In this document: in pieces, positions 1 to 12,410 of the stretch
Position numbering within the stretch: the first letter of the stretch is position 1
Layout: each line of letters starts with the position of its first letter
Assembly (NCBI GenBank): GCA_026182355.1
Contig: JAPFBL010000168.1
Location: forward strand, 1,253,501-1,317,500
DNA length: 64,000 nt
Reading direction: 5' to 3'
Origin: Hermatobates lingyangjiaoensis
Taxonomy: Eukaryota > Arthropoda > Insecta > Hemiptera > Hermatobatidae
Notes under the pieces: model-generated
Seen by the model: only the letters and a program-made list of their open reading frames with translations
What the model was told of the DNA's origin: nothing
The model's database searches: none
Position numbers and translations under genes: made by a program

Positions 1-242
1 TTATTATGGAATGTTATGAATATATGGAAAGTTCATATAAGAGGCAATAAATATTTCTAATATTTAAATTAGCTTATTAAATTAAATTGAAGAAGCTTAG
101 TTATTTATATGCGTATTTCGGAAATGGAAACATCCCAGTTCATTGATATCAATTGAAAAGTATCAAATGTTTGCGTTTAGTTTACTTAATTATTAACTTA
201 TGGGTTTTCTGTAAAAATCAATGAATTATTCTATTTTAGGGT

Positions 243-534
243 GTTAGTTAGGTTACGTTGTTGTGGCAGCCCAAGAAGGGAAGGCAGATAGACTGCACAT
301 TGGCCCCTTTGTGATACCACACAATGAAGATGAGTTCTAAATTTTACCTTATTCAAGTATATTTAGAGTATATATCCTTAATGAGTACCACACGTCATAT
401 AGGCTTTAACGTCCTCTCCGAGAGACGATGATCTCAGAAATATTAACCTCTCACGTGAATAAATCAAGGGCCAGAGTGGGGCGGACCTACTCGTTCAGGG
501 GTCAACAGGTTGTCATTGAGCTAACCTGGCCCCC
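243..534 (-). mobile_element. tRNA-derived SINE, antisense
   Basis: Read on the minus strand this starts with a GGGG-CCAGG-TTAGCTCA head like the tRNA-like promoter of the better copies at 27174 and 34130, continues through the internal GTGAATAAATC and GAGGACGTTAAA segments, and ends in GTATCACAAAGGGGCC and a CCTAACTAAC-like tail. It has many point differences from the other copies, so it is an old insertion. I see no clear target duplication. Confidence 0.75.
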
Positions 535-540
535 GTTCTA

Positions 541-1360
541 GGGTTTAACATGACAGTAGATTTTTGTATTCTTTCAAGTCATCATTGTTAGTATGGTATT
601 AAAAACTGTTGTAAAACTCTGTAAGACTTAAAGAGTAAGAATTTATTTCTCCTTACTTAAAGTAATGTATTTAGCAATTTATTTCGACATCCAGATGCCG
701 TTCCTCAGCTATAAACATAAACAATCTCCACATCAATTATATTTATTATTCTCTATAACAAATAGTATTTCTTAACAAAATAAATCTTTTTTTGCCGTGA
801 CCCTACTTGTACTAACACAGCCTCGGTTGGTGGGTGAGTCAGGACTCTGAGTATCCGACTCCTGTGTATTTGAAAGGTCCCACTCCAACTGCTACTTCTT
901 AATAATAACTGGATATTTATGGATATATTATTTTCCTATTTTATGTTATTTATCAACCAAAATGGCATTTCATCACTGTTAAGTGACATCCGGCTAATTT
1001 GAAGTCATAAATAGCTTTATGGCTATAACGATCTCTTTTTGACTTTTTCTTAAATCAACTTTATCCCAAAAAAAAACATTAAGGTATTTAGCTCAATTAC
1101 TGTTTGTTAATAATACTATTTTGAAAATGGAGCATGTGAAAATATTGCAATAGTAGGGGTAGTACTTTGGAGACAAAAAAAAACTATTTTTAAACACATT
1201 ATTGCAACAAGGTCTCCTACTGACAAAGAAAAGGTTATTAGCCCCTAAAATTCCCGTTACATATACTTGACTTACAGACAGTGTGATTAGAAGATCTACA
1301 AACAAATCATAATGAATGAACAATTATTTTTCTTTTTCAATGGCCAAACTTATAATGCCT
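541..1360. other. AT-rich DNA, no gene seen
   Basis: Only short random-looking frames on both strands. A 76-codon minus-strand frame at 1093-1323 has no recognisable domain. Nothing else is supported. Confidence 0.5.
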
Positions 1361-1365
1361 TGAGC

Positions 1366-1662
1366 TTTTAGTGCTGTTCTAGGAGAAGAAATTATGGCTC
1401 ATTATTGCTTTGGCACCCATTTTACCAATGGGCGAACCACATTACATTGGGAAACCTAAATTTTAACTAACTAAAATGTATTTAGAACAGGGTAATCTGA
1501 GTGGCATAGGCTCGGGACCGACGGCTTAACGTTATCTCCGAGGGACGACGTGATCATATTTATTCACCATTTGCGTAAATAAATCGAGGGTCGGTTTGGT
1601 ATCGAACCGCGGACCTACCAGTTCAGAGGTGAGTACATTAACCACTGAGCTAACCTAACCCC
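1366..1662 (-). mobile_element. SINE, antisense, with variant 3' tail
   Basis: The minus strand carries the tRNA-like head (TTAGCTCAGTGGTTAAT, ending at 1662), B-box-like GGTTCGATACC and the GTCCCTCGGAGATAACGTTAA body of this window's SINE. Its 3' part (1366-1480) differs from the standard tail and instead matches 38610-38735 (AGCACTAAAAG on the minus strand). That suggests two SINE subfamilies sharing a head but not a tail. Confidence 0.7.
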
Positions 1663-1860
1663 TACTGAACAATTGTACTCCTACCAATCAAAAAATTGAC
1701 CTAAATTTTAAAGAGTAATAGTATTGTATGTATTATGAGTCTTAATGTTATTGATCAAAACAGAAACAAACCCAGTAATAGGTAAGTCAGAAGGACACAG
1801 CGCCTGAAATGCCTGTATTTCTTATTGTTTTTTTTTCTTTTTTGGAGCAGTAGGAATTTA

Positions 1861-3220
1861 CCGACTCCGACTCTTCTAGTTTATAAATTAGGCTCGATTC
1901 CGACTCTTCTAATTTGTAAATTTTTCTGGACTCCGACTCTTCTAGTCTATAAATTAGGCTCGATTCCGACTCTTCTAATTTGTAAATTTTTCTCGACTCC
2001 GACTCTCCTAGTTTATAAATTAGGCTCGATTCCGACTCTTCTAATTTGTAAATTTTTCTCTACTCCGACTCTTATAGTTTATAAATTACGCTCAATTCCG
2101 ACTCTTCTAATTTGTAAATTTTTCTGGACTCCGACTCTTCTAGTCTATAAATTAGGCTCGATTCCGACTCTTCTAATTTATAAATTCGTCTCGACTCAGA
2201 CTCTTCTAGTTTATAAATTAGGCTCAATTCCGACTCTTCTAATTTGTAAATTTTTTTCTACTCAGACTCTTCTAGTTTATAAATTAGGCTCAATTCCGAC
2301 TCTTCTAATTTGTAAATTTTTTTCTACTCAGACTCTTCTAGTCTATAAATTAGGCTCGATTCCGACTCTTCTAATTTGTAAATTTTTTTCTACTCAGACT
2401 CTTCTAGTTTATAAATTAGGCTCGATTCCGACTCTTCTAATTTGTAAATTTTTTTCTACTCAGACTCTTCTAGTTTATAAATTAGGCTCAATTCCGACTC
2501 TTCTAATTTGTAAATTTTTTTCTACTCAGACTCTTCTAGTTTATAAATTAGGCTCAATTCCGACTCTTCTAATTTGTAAATTTTTTTCTACTCAGACTCT
2601 TCTAGTTTATAAATTAGGCTCAATTCCGACTCTTCTAATTTGTAAATTTTTTTCTCCTCAGACTCTTCTAGTTTATAAATTAGGCTCAATTCCGACTCTT
2701 CTAATTTGTACATTTTTTTCTACTCAGAGTCTTCTAGTCTATAAATTAGGCTCAATTCCGACTCTTCTAATTTGTAAATTTTTTTTCTACTCAGACTCTT
2801 CTAGTTTATAAATTAGGCTCGATTCCGACTATTCTAGTTTATAAATTCGTCTCGACTCAGACTCTTCTAGTTTATAAATTAGGCTCAGTTCCGACTCTTC
2901 TAATTTGTAAATTTTTCTCTACTCAGACTCTTCTAGTTTATAAATTAGGCTCGATTCCGACTATTCTAGTTTATAAATTCGTCTCGACTTCGAATCTTCT
3001 AGTCTATAAATTAGGCTCGATTCCGACTCTTCTAATTTGTAAATTTTTCTCTACTCCGACTCTTCTAGTTTATAAATTAGGCTCAATTCCGACTCTTCTA
3101 ATTTGTAAATTTTTCACTACTCAGACTCTTCTAGTTTATAAATTAGGCTCGATTCCGACTATTCTAGTTTGTAAATTTGTCTCTCCTTAGATTCTTCTAG
3201 TTTATAAAATCGTCCCGACT
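1861..3220. repeat. 66-bp tandem satellite (two 33-bp half-units)
   Basis: About 20 copies of a 66-bp unit made of two related 33-bp halves. Each half starts CCGACTCTTCTA; one continues GTTTATAAATTAGGCTCGATT, the other ATTTGTAAATTTTTCTCGACT. Because 66 is a multiple of 3, one plus-strand frame stays open for about 328 codons (1825-2811) and encodes a 22-residue repeat. The frame ends where a run of T gains one base near 2785. There is no sign of selection on codons, so I read this as non-coding satellite. Variants (TCAGACT for CCGACT) cluster in adjacent units, as expected from local unequal exchange. Confidence 0.95.
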
Positions 3221-3548
3221 CCATAGTCCTGAACACAGTGGAAGGGAGAAACCAACTTCATCATGCCCTGGTGACTCTGCAAAAAAATTTTGAGTCATGC
3301 TAATAAACTTACTTGAATTGGCTCTTATATTGCATAATTAGTTAGAAACTGGAAAACCCGCCTAATCTCTGTGTTTACGCAGTGAACAGTTTTACTCCTG
3401 TTATTCCTTGATAAATAAATGTATATACCGTAAGGATTATTGAACTTCTTTCCTGGTATTTTGTTCTTTATCAATTTATTCTTCATTTGATATGCATGAT
3501 CTTTCTTTATTGAAAGTTTTTGAAAAAAAAAACAATAAAAAAGTCATT

Positions 3549-3620
3549 CTAGAGGATTGTGGAGATATTGCTGAACAACAAACACCAGTCAGTGTTTATC
3601 AACCTTCCACAATCCTCTAG
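3549..3620. repeat. 15-bp inverted repeat, 42-nt loop
   Basis: CTAGAGGATTGTGGA at 3549-3563 is exactly complementary to 3606-3620. It could form a hairpin or be the ends of a tiny inverted-repeat element. Nothing else here identifies it. Confidence 0.7.
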
Positions 3621-3624
3621 ACTA

Positions 3625-5175
3625 ATTAACAAGCGGTGTGCGAGGTTCAGCTTGCTATTAAAGTATAACTACATACCATATATACTCATGCATCATGCTA
3701 CCTTTTATTAAACTAATTTTAGGATGTTGCATCATACACGAGATATAAAAATATCGATTGTATTTTTAGCCTAGGCTATACTGTCGATCAAACACTATAT
3801 TTATTTATTCTGCCCAAAAACAGCAGGTATATCTAAACATTATTTTGATAAAACACTAATGTTTGCTTAACTGATTTCAATTAAAATCTTGTTATAGCCC
3901 ATTCACTCTATAGTGTGTGTGTGTGATTTAAATGAATGAATGGCTATACTGTCTTCTTGTAACCTTTAGTCGTTTGGTTTTAAGGTACGGAAATCTAGTC
4001 TAGAAAAGCCTAACTTCTCTCTGAAAAAAGGAACTCGCAGAGTACATATGATAAAATCACTTTTTATGCGTGAAACTTGGGATGTCACATTATACGCGAG
4101 ATTGCATGTTACATTAGTGTATACGGTATATAAACAAGTTTGGTGGATGATATTATTTGGTAGATATAGGTTTTGTTAAAGTATGATGAAATTGAGTGGA
4201 TGGCAAATTACACGGATTGATTGAAGGGGTATGTATAATTAACAGAGAAGGGACAGGGGACATTGTGAAAGGTTTCACTGAGATTTGACAAGGGTTGTTT
4301 TGTGTATGAGGCCTGGAGTAAGACTGGTTCATAATAAATTCGTTGGCTATCTGAGCCAGTGCTGTAAGGAGCTTTGTGGTGGATCACTTTTAGGCCACCT
4401 GGCTCTTTTCTCCCATCTGTCACTCTCTTTCTGACTACCCAGTCTCCTATTCAACAAAAAAGAAAAAAAAAGGGTTTTATTAAATTGAGGGGGTATTTTA
4501 CTGCCGGATTTGTAGATGAAGTCAGAGGTATTTCCATATTTTTAAACTTTTTGTCTGGATGTTTGGAAGATGGTCTCGCTCGTGATGACTTTTTTCTTTA
4601 ATAATCTCAGTATAACCCTCACACTAGTGGTATATTTTTGGGTTATAATGGTGTATCCACTACATTTATCTTGTATGTTCTTACTACTAGCCTGTTCGGT
4701 GCTTAATTAACGATGTTCAAACATTTTTGAACGCTCTCGAATGCTTCCCTTAGCAGGTATGCATGGCTGCCATGAGATTAACAATTGCTAAAATGCTCTG
4801 TTTTCTTTAGCAAAATAGCTGCTATGCGTTTACCAATTGTATAAATACTCTGTTTCTCTGTTTTTTTTTAGTAGCAACATAGCTCCTATGCGTTTACCAA
4901 TTGCTGTGAAAAATCATCTTAAGAATATTTATATCATTACCGGCAAAATATATTACCGTATTAAAATCAATCAATAAATTAAATTATAAATTATATTAAA
5001 TCAATTATAGAAAGTATAATAAAATCAATTTGAAGCTTGAAAAGAATGGTTTGTTACTAACAGGTGCATATCGAAATATTTTAATAGATCAACAACAGGT
5101 CTGGTCAACGGTCAAAAGCAAAACACGTATTTAGCAATATAAAAATTTCACAATAAACACGTGAAAAAACAATCA
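3625..5175. other. No gene recognised
   Basis: AT-rich sequence with short frames (71 codons minus at 4208-4423, 75 codons plus at 4374-4601) that overlap each other and show no known domain. Near 4745-4910 a short motif (TAGCTCCTATGCGTTTACCAATTG and variants) recurs about three times, a degenerate local repeat. Confidence 0.4.
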
Positions 5176-5179
5176 ATGT

Positions 5180-5515
5180 TCAAATAAACATCCGTCCCTG
5201 GACTATTGTCCTTTTCTGCACTTTATACCCCTTTAAAATACCACTCTTCCCTCCCACTCCTTTCAACCGTCATAATGTTGTGCATCTTGTGTTTTAGTTG
5301 GGCTTTGGACTCTGACAAAGGCCGCTTGTTATGGATGAAAGATTTAGTCTTTACCTGTCTTAGTCTTTTTTCCCTTTTTATTTTGTGTTTGATTATTGAT
5401 TGTTATTTCACGTATTTATGTGAAATCTTGTTATATATATGTATATATAAAAAGAATTCACATAAACACGTGAAATAACAATCAACAAACACGTGGTTTG
5501 ATCATTGATATGTAT
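5180..5515 (+). mobile_element. Family A PLE 3' end and pLTR (diverged)
   Basis: From about 5180 this aligns by eye with the 3' end of the complete PLE at 57290-57538: CTGGAC-ATT-GTCC, AAAATACCACTCTTCCCTCCC, then GACTCTGACAAAGGCCGCTTGTTA and TTTCACGTATTTATGTGAAATCTTG, running into TA-rich sequence. The coding body is absent. An antisense fragment (CACATAAACACGTGAAATAACAATCAA) follows at 5459-5490. The hammerhead core is mutated (CTGACAA for CTGACGA), so it should not cleave. Confidence 0.8.
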
Positions 5516-5525
5516 ATATATATAC

Positions 5526-5616
5526 ACGTTTCACGATGAATCACAAACACAGTAAAATTAGAGACAGTAAGTGTGTTTGTTCCTTAGTTCTGTGTTTGTG
5601 ATTCATCGTGAAACGT
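5526..5616. repeat. 27-bp perfect inverted repeat
   Basis: 5526-5552 (beginning ACGTTTCACGATGAATCAC) is exactly complementary to 5590-5616, around a 37-nt loop that contains TTAGAGACAGTAAGTGTG, a stretch like the family B pLTR. Likely a shortened pLTR fold-back. (TA)n lies on both sides. Confidence 0.75.
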
Positions 5617-5649
5617 TTGTTGTCCTTTTGGATCGTTTTCCTGTTTACA

Positions 5650-5689
<40 letters not shown>

Positions 5690-5763
5690 TGATAAAAGTA
5701 TCGTGGAATAGAAAGAAAACTAAGGTTTATCTGGACTCGGTCAGTTCTTCAGGTTCAGATTAT

Positions 5764-5894
5764 ATATATATATATAAATGATCAAACCACAATAAGAAAT
5801 GGGAAAACAAGACTAAGGTCTTTCAACCGTAACAAGCGGTCTTCGTCAGCGTCAAAAACCCAACTTACCCAACCCAACTAACCCCAAAACCCAA

Positions 5895-5905
<11 letters not shown>
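5764..5905 (-). mobile_element. Family A pLTR, antisense, between (TA)n tracts
   Basis: Starts GATCAAACCACAATAAGAAA and contains the antisense hammerhead core (CAACCGTAACAAGCGGTCTTCGTCAG). One position in the antisense CTCTGACGAAG differs (GTCAGCGTC). It is bordered by (TA)n at 5761-5775 and 5899-5928. Confidence 0.85.
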
Positions 5906-5931
<26 letters not shown>

Positions 5932-6100
5932 CAGAGTTTTCTTATCTGGATTACATATATTCTAGGCTATTTTCCTTTATCGTGTTTTGGTCCATGCCGT
6001 GATTTATTCTATACGTCATTTATTGGTTCTTATTGTGATTTGAATATTGATATTTACATTCTAATGTAGTGCAATCAGTTATTATGTGGTATTTACTCAT

Positions 6101-6309
6101 TGTAGGGTAAAAAGCTAATAAAATGGTCTCTGCATATAAAAATTTAATGGTATAAACAATGCGTTTATACGATTGGTACAACTGATGTTGTACCACAGGC
6201 ACTCACCCTTAGTTAATACCTGAGGAAGAAGACTAAGCGTTCGAAACGCGTTGTTTATACCATTAAATTTTTATATGTGAAGACCATTGTATTAGCTTTT
6301 TACCCTACA
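6101..6309. mobile_element. Family E pLTR fold-back pair
   Basis: Left arm from 6101 (TGTAGGGTAAAAAGCTAATA) is the near-exact complement of the right arm ending at 6309. Between them, on the plus strand, is a hammerhead-like core at about 6230-6252: CTGAGGA, a loop region, TTC, GAA and the palindrome ACGCGT. The 43-nt left flank shares the 'TGTGGTATTTACTCAT' end seen in other E copies (16170, 37440, 51655). Confidence 0.8.
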
Positions 6310-7875
6310 TTGATATTTATAAATGTATTTTCATATATTGGGTTTGAAAGAGAATCCGATATACTAAAGAAGATCAACTGTACGACTGGATTGCGGAAAA
6401 CATGCATCTACATTAATTGTATATGATAGATTATTTATTTGGATTGAAATGTAATCCGATATTAGGGGATCGTTAGTTAATGCTTATGTTTGTTGGTACG
6501 GGCTGGGAAGCCGTAAAAAATGTTTTCGCTCTCGATGTGATCCCAATTTGGAGAAATATTAGACTTGTGAGTTAAGAGAGAGTGGGTTTGTCGTGGTGAA
6601 GGGCAGTAGTTTGGCTGTGCTTTACGACCGTCTGTCAAGACTGTCTGGGGGCTGAGGGATGAAGGCCTCCAGTTCCACGACACACCCTACACGACTCCGA
6701 TGGCACAGGCCGCCGTATGCTTTTCTTGGTGCATTCCTTCACGACTTGCCCCTTTTGCTTTTCTAACCGCCCTCCTCCTCTCACAATGGAATAATTAACC
6801 GTAGCTCCTCCTTATCCGTTACTTTCGCACACCGCTAATAGTCCTTCACCTCTGACTCATTTCTCTGCAATGCATAGCACGTCCTTTTCTCCAAAGCTCT
6901 ATTCTGCTTGCTAATGCTTACCCTTACATCACATCAACATAATATCCTCCACCTTAAAAGGACACCTCGATTTAATATAAAATTCAACATACAGCCTCCT
7001 TTAATTAAAAAGCTGGATTAACTTCAGTATGGGGAATCCTATATTTTGTAAATCTGTAGAGGTCTTTGATCTCTTCTAGTTAATTTAAAACTGAATATCA
7101 CCAACAGTCTGCTTAATCTTGTGCATTGGCCAGCTCCCACTCCTAAACTATAAATACCTACTGAATACTGTACATTAAATACGAAGTATTTATTTACATT
7201 GTTTAGAACATTTTTTTCAGTGAATCCACTGAAATAGAATTGATGCTATTAGAGGTTTAATGAAAACATTGGAAATATATTTCATTCTGACAATATACAT
7301 TCAGAAATATCCCAAATATTCAAACATCTAAATATCTAGCTGTCCTAACAATTACTTAACTATATATTACCTTTACCAAAGAAATGACTCTCTCTAGGAA
7401 AAGATGGCTAACAAAATACTCTGTCCTTATAATAAGCATTATATTTTACATGTCACTAAATTCTACAGTCTTGAGTTGGTATTTCTCATTCAATTTCAAT
7501 TGGAAATTAATCTAATACACTTTTAACTTCTCTTTATAAACAATTCATTTATATATACATTTCTTTATTAAATTAGTTAAAATTGTTATCTATAGTAATC
7601 TCTTTCATTTAATTTCGTATTATTTTATATTTCTGTTATTATTTTACATTAAATTATTTCATATCTGTTGGTACATCTAAATTGTTGAAACTAAAAGCAT
7701 TTGTTATCAATATCCTTAAACATTACCAATCTCAGTTAGTCCATCATGACTGTTAGACAAATGATTTGAAAAATGAGTTCAACCGAAGAAAAGTCGTACC
7801 GAAGATTAGAGCATATCAGCATTAACATCACGAATACAGAAGCTGCTGTGAGCTTTAAGAATACATATATATATA
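6310..7875. other. No gene recognised
   Basis: Includes a slightly GC-richer stretch (6500-6790) with a 68-codon minus-strand frame (6477-6683) that matches nothing I know. The rest is AT-rich with no repeats I can name. Confidence 0.4.
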
Positions 7876-8590
7876 TGAGTTCGAGATTAACAAAGAGCAA
7901 CACACAAAGTAGGGAAACACACTTACAGACTCAAATTTTCGGGTAATCCGTCTTCAGGAGAAAAGAGAATGGGAGAGCAAGCACGTTGTAGACGCAACGG
8001 CAAGTAACCAACCCGCCAACCGCCAGTGCTGTCAACCGTACCCGGTCTTAAAATATAAAATTAGGAAAAGATATAAACAGAAACTCAGATAAGCAGTACT
8101 GGTTGGGTAAAACTATAAATAGGTGAAAAATTATAAACAATATAAGATAAAAACAAACTATAAAACACAAAAATAATGATAGAGAAAAGAAGAAAAAAAA
8201 ATAAATAAATAAAAATAAATACAATACAAAAAACTTGCATTGGTTGTTTTAGTAAATAAAAGATAGAGACTGAATAAAAGGGTAAGTATGGGAAACTAGT
8301 TAAGAATAAGAATTTAGAAAAATAAAAATAAATATATATATATATATATATTTAATTTGTTGTAATTTCTTCTCTTGCCATTGCCGGTTGTACCGGACAG
8401 AAATCTTGCATATCACTTATGATTTCTTTGTTATTTGCAATAGTTTCTGTATGAAGATGATATATCTTACTAATCATTATTTTATAAGCTCTTCTATCCT
8501 TATTTTGTTTCTTTTCATATGTAAATTTTTTTAATTTTTTGAATTCGTTACAAATGAATATATTCTCATTTATAGTCTTAGAGGTATACT
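7876..8590 (-). mobile_element. PLE 3' end, family B', antisense
   Basis: On the minus strand: a frame open for about 70 codons (8583 down to 8352) with charged, Lys-rich sequence ending at a stop, then an A/T-rich 3' untranslated part (8350-7990), then a hammerhead-like core at 7927-7962 (CTGAAGA, C, GGAT/ACCC hairpin, GAA, AATT, with stem I TCTC/GAG). The pLTR flank (7876-7990) is nearly identical to 18555-18670. That the 70-codon frame is the C-terminus of a PLE protein is inferred from position only; I see no GIY-YIG motif in it. Confidence 0.6.
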
Positions 8591-9265
8591 AGTGTAACAT
8601 TACTAGTACTTCATATTGGGAATATTGGGTTCTTGGGGTATGTTGTACTAGAACTGAAGTTCTAGTGTATGTTGTACTAGTACTTAAGTACCAGTGTATA
8701 TTTACTAGTACTTCATATTGGGTATGTTAGGTTTATGGTTGGGTATGTTGGATTCATGGGGTATGTTGTGCTAGTAATGAAGTACTAGTGTATATTTACT
8801 AGTACTTCCTATTGGGTATGTTGAGTTCATAGGATATTTTGTGGTTATGTTGTACTAGTACGTAAGTACTAGTGTATGTTTACTAGTACTTCATATTGGG
8901 TATGTAGGGTTCATAGGGTATTTTGTGGTTATGTTGTACTATTACTAAAGTGCTAATGTATTTTTACTAGTACTTCATATAGGGTATGTTCGGTTTATGA
9001 TTGGGTATGTTGGATTCATAGGGTATGTTGTGCTAGTAATGAAGTACTAGTGTATATTTACTAGTACTTCCTATTGGGTATGTTGAGTTCATAGGATATT
9101 TTGTGGTTATGTTGTACTATTACTAAAGTGCTAATGTATTTTTACTAGTACTTCATATAGGGTATGTTCGGTTTATGATTGGGTATGTTGGATTCATAGG
9201 GTATGTTGTACTAGTACTTAAGTACCAGTGTATATTTACTACTAATTCATATTGGGTATTTTGGG
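8590..9265. repeat. Degenerate ACTAGTAC-rich tandem repeat
   Basis: Seven or more copies of TTTACTAGTACTTC-(A/C)TATTGGGTATGTTG, spaced about 80-95 bp (for example near 8702, 8797, 8878, 8961, 9056, 9137, 9232). Each unit contains a near-palindrome around ACTAGTAC-NN-GTACTAGT. The pair 8961-9056 versus 9137-9232 is a higher-order duplication. Non-coding. Confidence 0.85.
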
Positions 9266-9269
9266 TTCA

Positions 9270-12200
9270 GTTACCCCAAAATTGTTTAAATACTATTGGA
9301 AATGTTTTCAACTTAAAATAATCGCAAATGATGTAAAGCTGGTAATTCATGCCTGTATGTCAGTTATTAGTTAATCATCCCTGATACAATAAACTGGAAT
9401 AAGACAAGTTTATGTCTAGAGCCAACCGATAAAAGGGTTTGCTCTTAACAATATGATGCCATTTAATGAACCGCTCCCTAGAAGAGAGCTGAAAGGGAAA
9501 GCCGATAACTGTGGAAACTAACTGCAGAATGTACAAATTTCTTTGTAGGATATTCTAAGAAAGAGAATTATTTCCTTGAGCAACAGATATCTATACTGGC
9601 ATTTCGTTTACCCTTTTTTAAATTTTCTTCGAAATATAGACCTGGTAGCAAATTCTCGGAATCCCCTAAGGACTCAGAATTATAGGTTTTCTAGACTACT
9701 CAAGCCTTGTATGTTATAATGTAAACAGTATTGATTGAGAATTTACTTCTTTATCTGATTTTTTTATATAACTCTCCCATGACCTGCCTTGTCCTTAGAT
9801 TTTTGAAACAATTGAGTGTTTCAAAGAAGTAATTTACTCGTAATAGTTGGGTCGGGATGGAATCAAATCAGACAAAGTCGTGAGTTGGAATATAACTCTT
9901 CGTTTATTTGTTCATCCCAGATTTCATCTGTTGATTATCACCAGTTTTTTTTCCTTTTTTTTTTATAAATTACGTTAAGGTTGCTATTCTCACTTAGAGA
10001 ACACATGTTCCTTACATAATCCGCTTCAAATGTTTATTCTTCTTAGGCACTCCTTAATTTTGACATACTTAAAGTTTGATAGAGCTTGGTACAAGAATTG
10101 AAAGTGATATTATCTGTCATAATACCTCGTACAACATCTGGAGAGCTCGACCGGTTTCGGGTCCTTCAGGTTCCCATTTTCAAGAGCAGATTGTGAATTT
10201 CATGTTTTTGATAACCTACAACTTCAATCTAGGTAATTAAAAGCTATGGTGTCTGTATTGTTAACTCTATAATTTTGGTTTGTATGTTTATTTAATTATC
10301 AAATTTTATTCTTTTATTTCTCATTTCATCGTCCATTTCAAGTTCTTTGTGTCGTCTATTAAATATTATTAAAGATCTATTTGAAATGTTCATTTGATGG
10401 TTTGTCTCTGTGTTAACTATATTCTTCGTAATTTTATGTTTTTATATTTCTATTTCTTCCCTTATGTTCACTCGTTGTCCTTTTTCTCCTGTCTCTAGTA
10501 AGTCCATTGTGTTTTCTATGCTGTTGGGTTATTTCTAAATTTATTTACGTGGTGTGTGGTTTGAATTAATTGTATCATTGGTGTAGTTCTTAATGTGCTC
10601 TTTGAATCTGTCTTTTAGTTTCCTTCCTTTAATAAGTAATTTCAATGGAAATGTATTTCATTAACTATATTTAGCTTGGTACAAGGTTTATCGATGTAAC
10701 TTTTCATATGAAATTGTTTCTAATAACATTGAACTTTTAGTACTCGTGGCAAGCACGCTAACTTCTAAGCTATTCTTTACATATTTTCCTAAATAACATC
10801 TCCCATTCAATTAAATACATTATTAGTGTATCAGTTGGAATCATACACCTTTTGGCCCAATGTATACACTTCTTTCTGCAATAGCCACCATGCACGGTTA
10901 TTAATCTCAGTCCTGTGCCAAGTATTTTTTTCGGATAATCAAATGTTTATCCTTTTATCAATATTCTAAATATTAAAAAAGAATAATAGATATTTATTCA
11001 CCTAGGGAATAATGGGGCCTATTATTTTCCGAGTGTTTTAATTGATTATTGGCTAATAAATCCTGAGTAACCAAGGGAGATACCTACTTGGTTAATTAAT
11101 ATGAAAACAATTAATAATAACTCTTAATAATCTAAAATAAAGCTTAAGAAAGCTACACAAAAGTATGTATACGAATCAGAGTGGAATAATTATCAATACA
11201 GGTGAGATTTAAAAATAAGGCTGGCCACCCTAACTCTTCCCGATCTCATTTCACTTTATATCTAAAAATCAATATCAACAAAATAATTAGATTGGACAGC
11301 CTGGATTATTTCCGAGTTATTTTCATTATTGCCCCCGTTTTTTGGTATGCGATTTAAATGTTATATATTATTACACGAAAAATAGACGTAAAAAGTTATT
11401 TTTCGACCCTTCTCAAGATAATAATAATTTTTCTTTTCCTTCTTATGTATGATTCATTATTCGGTTTTAAATGGAATATGTAAACAAGTTTGGTGTCCTT
11501 CAATTAGGCTTACAGAAACCATATGGTCATATGGTGAATGTGTCATCCGTTCAGTGTTGTGACATTTTAACTTGGTTAGAAAGAATACAGGTTTTTTTTT
11601 TATTCACGGAAACACTGAGAGACCTCCTTTCTACTATAAAATCACGACAACTCGTTGAACCGTTTAAATGAAAGCTCGTTAACCTTGCAAGGCTAGCCGC
11701 TTTAAGATTAAAAGCAGCCGCCTAGCAGCAAGGTCTGGTTCCTTAGGATTGTCATCACTCGTGAAAGTATAAACGATTTCTGTTTTCAACTGAGCAACTT
11801 ACAACAGTCATGAAAACCTGAAACAAAGGCTCGATAGTTATATGATAGATGGGCTCAACTATCATCAGGAAATGAGAAGGAGACCGTCTGATATGTAACG
11901 TTCCTAAACACTTGTGTTTGGTCTTCCTCCGTCCTCTCTACTGATGAGGGTTCAAACACGAAAATAGATACACACTTATTAGAAAATCAGATAAATATAA
12001 TCTTCTTTTTCAATTATTTGTGTGATTTAGTTTATGTTAAACATTTATAAAAAAATTTATTTTCTTATTCAAAAATTTCTTACTTCTGTAAGTTATATTA
12101 TTTTATTTATCTCTGAAATATTTCTACTTATAATATTCATAAGTTGTAACAATCCATTTTCATATTGTTTATATGTTGGATTTTGATATTTTATTTCTTA

Positions 12201-12310
12201 TTATCCTTTGTTTGTAGGCCCATGAAAAAGGTTTTAAAATAACCCCGAATCGTCGGCAAGGAGAGTTTGATTTTTGAACCTAGAAAATTGACCGAACCTT
12301 ATTATATAAT
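9270..12310. other. No gene recognised
   Basis: About 3 kb of AT-rich sequence. At 10140-10175 the minus strand has CTGAAGGACCCGAAACCGGTC, resembling a degraded pLTR core with palindrome ACCGGT. A 66-codon plus-strand frame (11471-11671) lacks any known domain. Possible intron or intergenic DNA. Confidence 0.4.
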
Positions 12311-12313
12311 ACA

Positions 12314-12314
<1 letters not shown>

Positions 12315-12409
<95 letters not shown>
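12315..12409. repeat. (TA)n followed by (TG)n microsatellite
   Basis: About 45 bp of TA then about 47 bp of TG/GT. Open frames across it on both strands are pure dipeptide repeats and are not genes. Confidence 0.98.

Positions 12410-12410
<1 letters not shown>

Noticed and set aside
1825..2811. 328-codon open frame on the plus strand
   Set aside because: It is the 66-bp satellite read in one frame; the repeat period is a multiple of three and the translation is a monotonous 22-residue repeat without a domain.
10141..10175. Minus-strand CTGAAGGACCCGAAACCGGTC as an eighth hammerhead family
   Set aside because: Stem II is reduced to two or three pairs and there is no second copy in the window to show covariation. 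Kept only as a remark.
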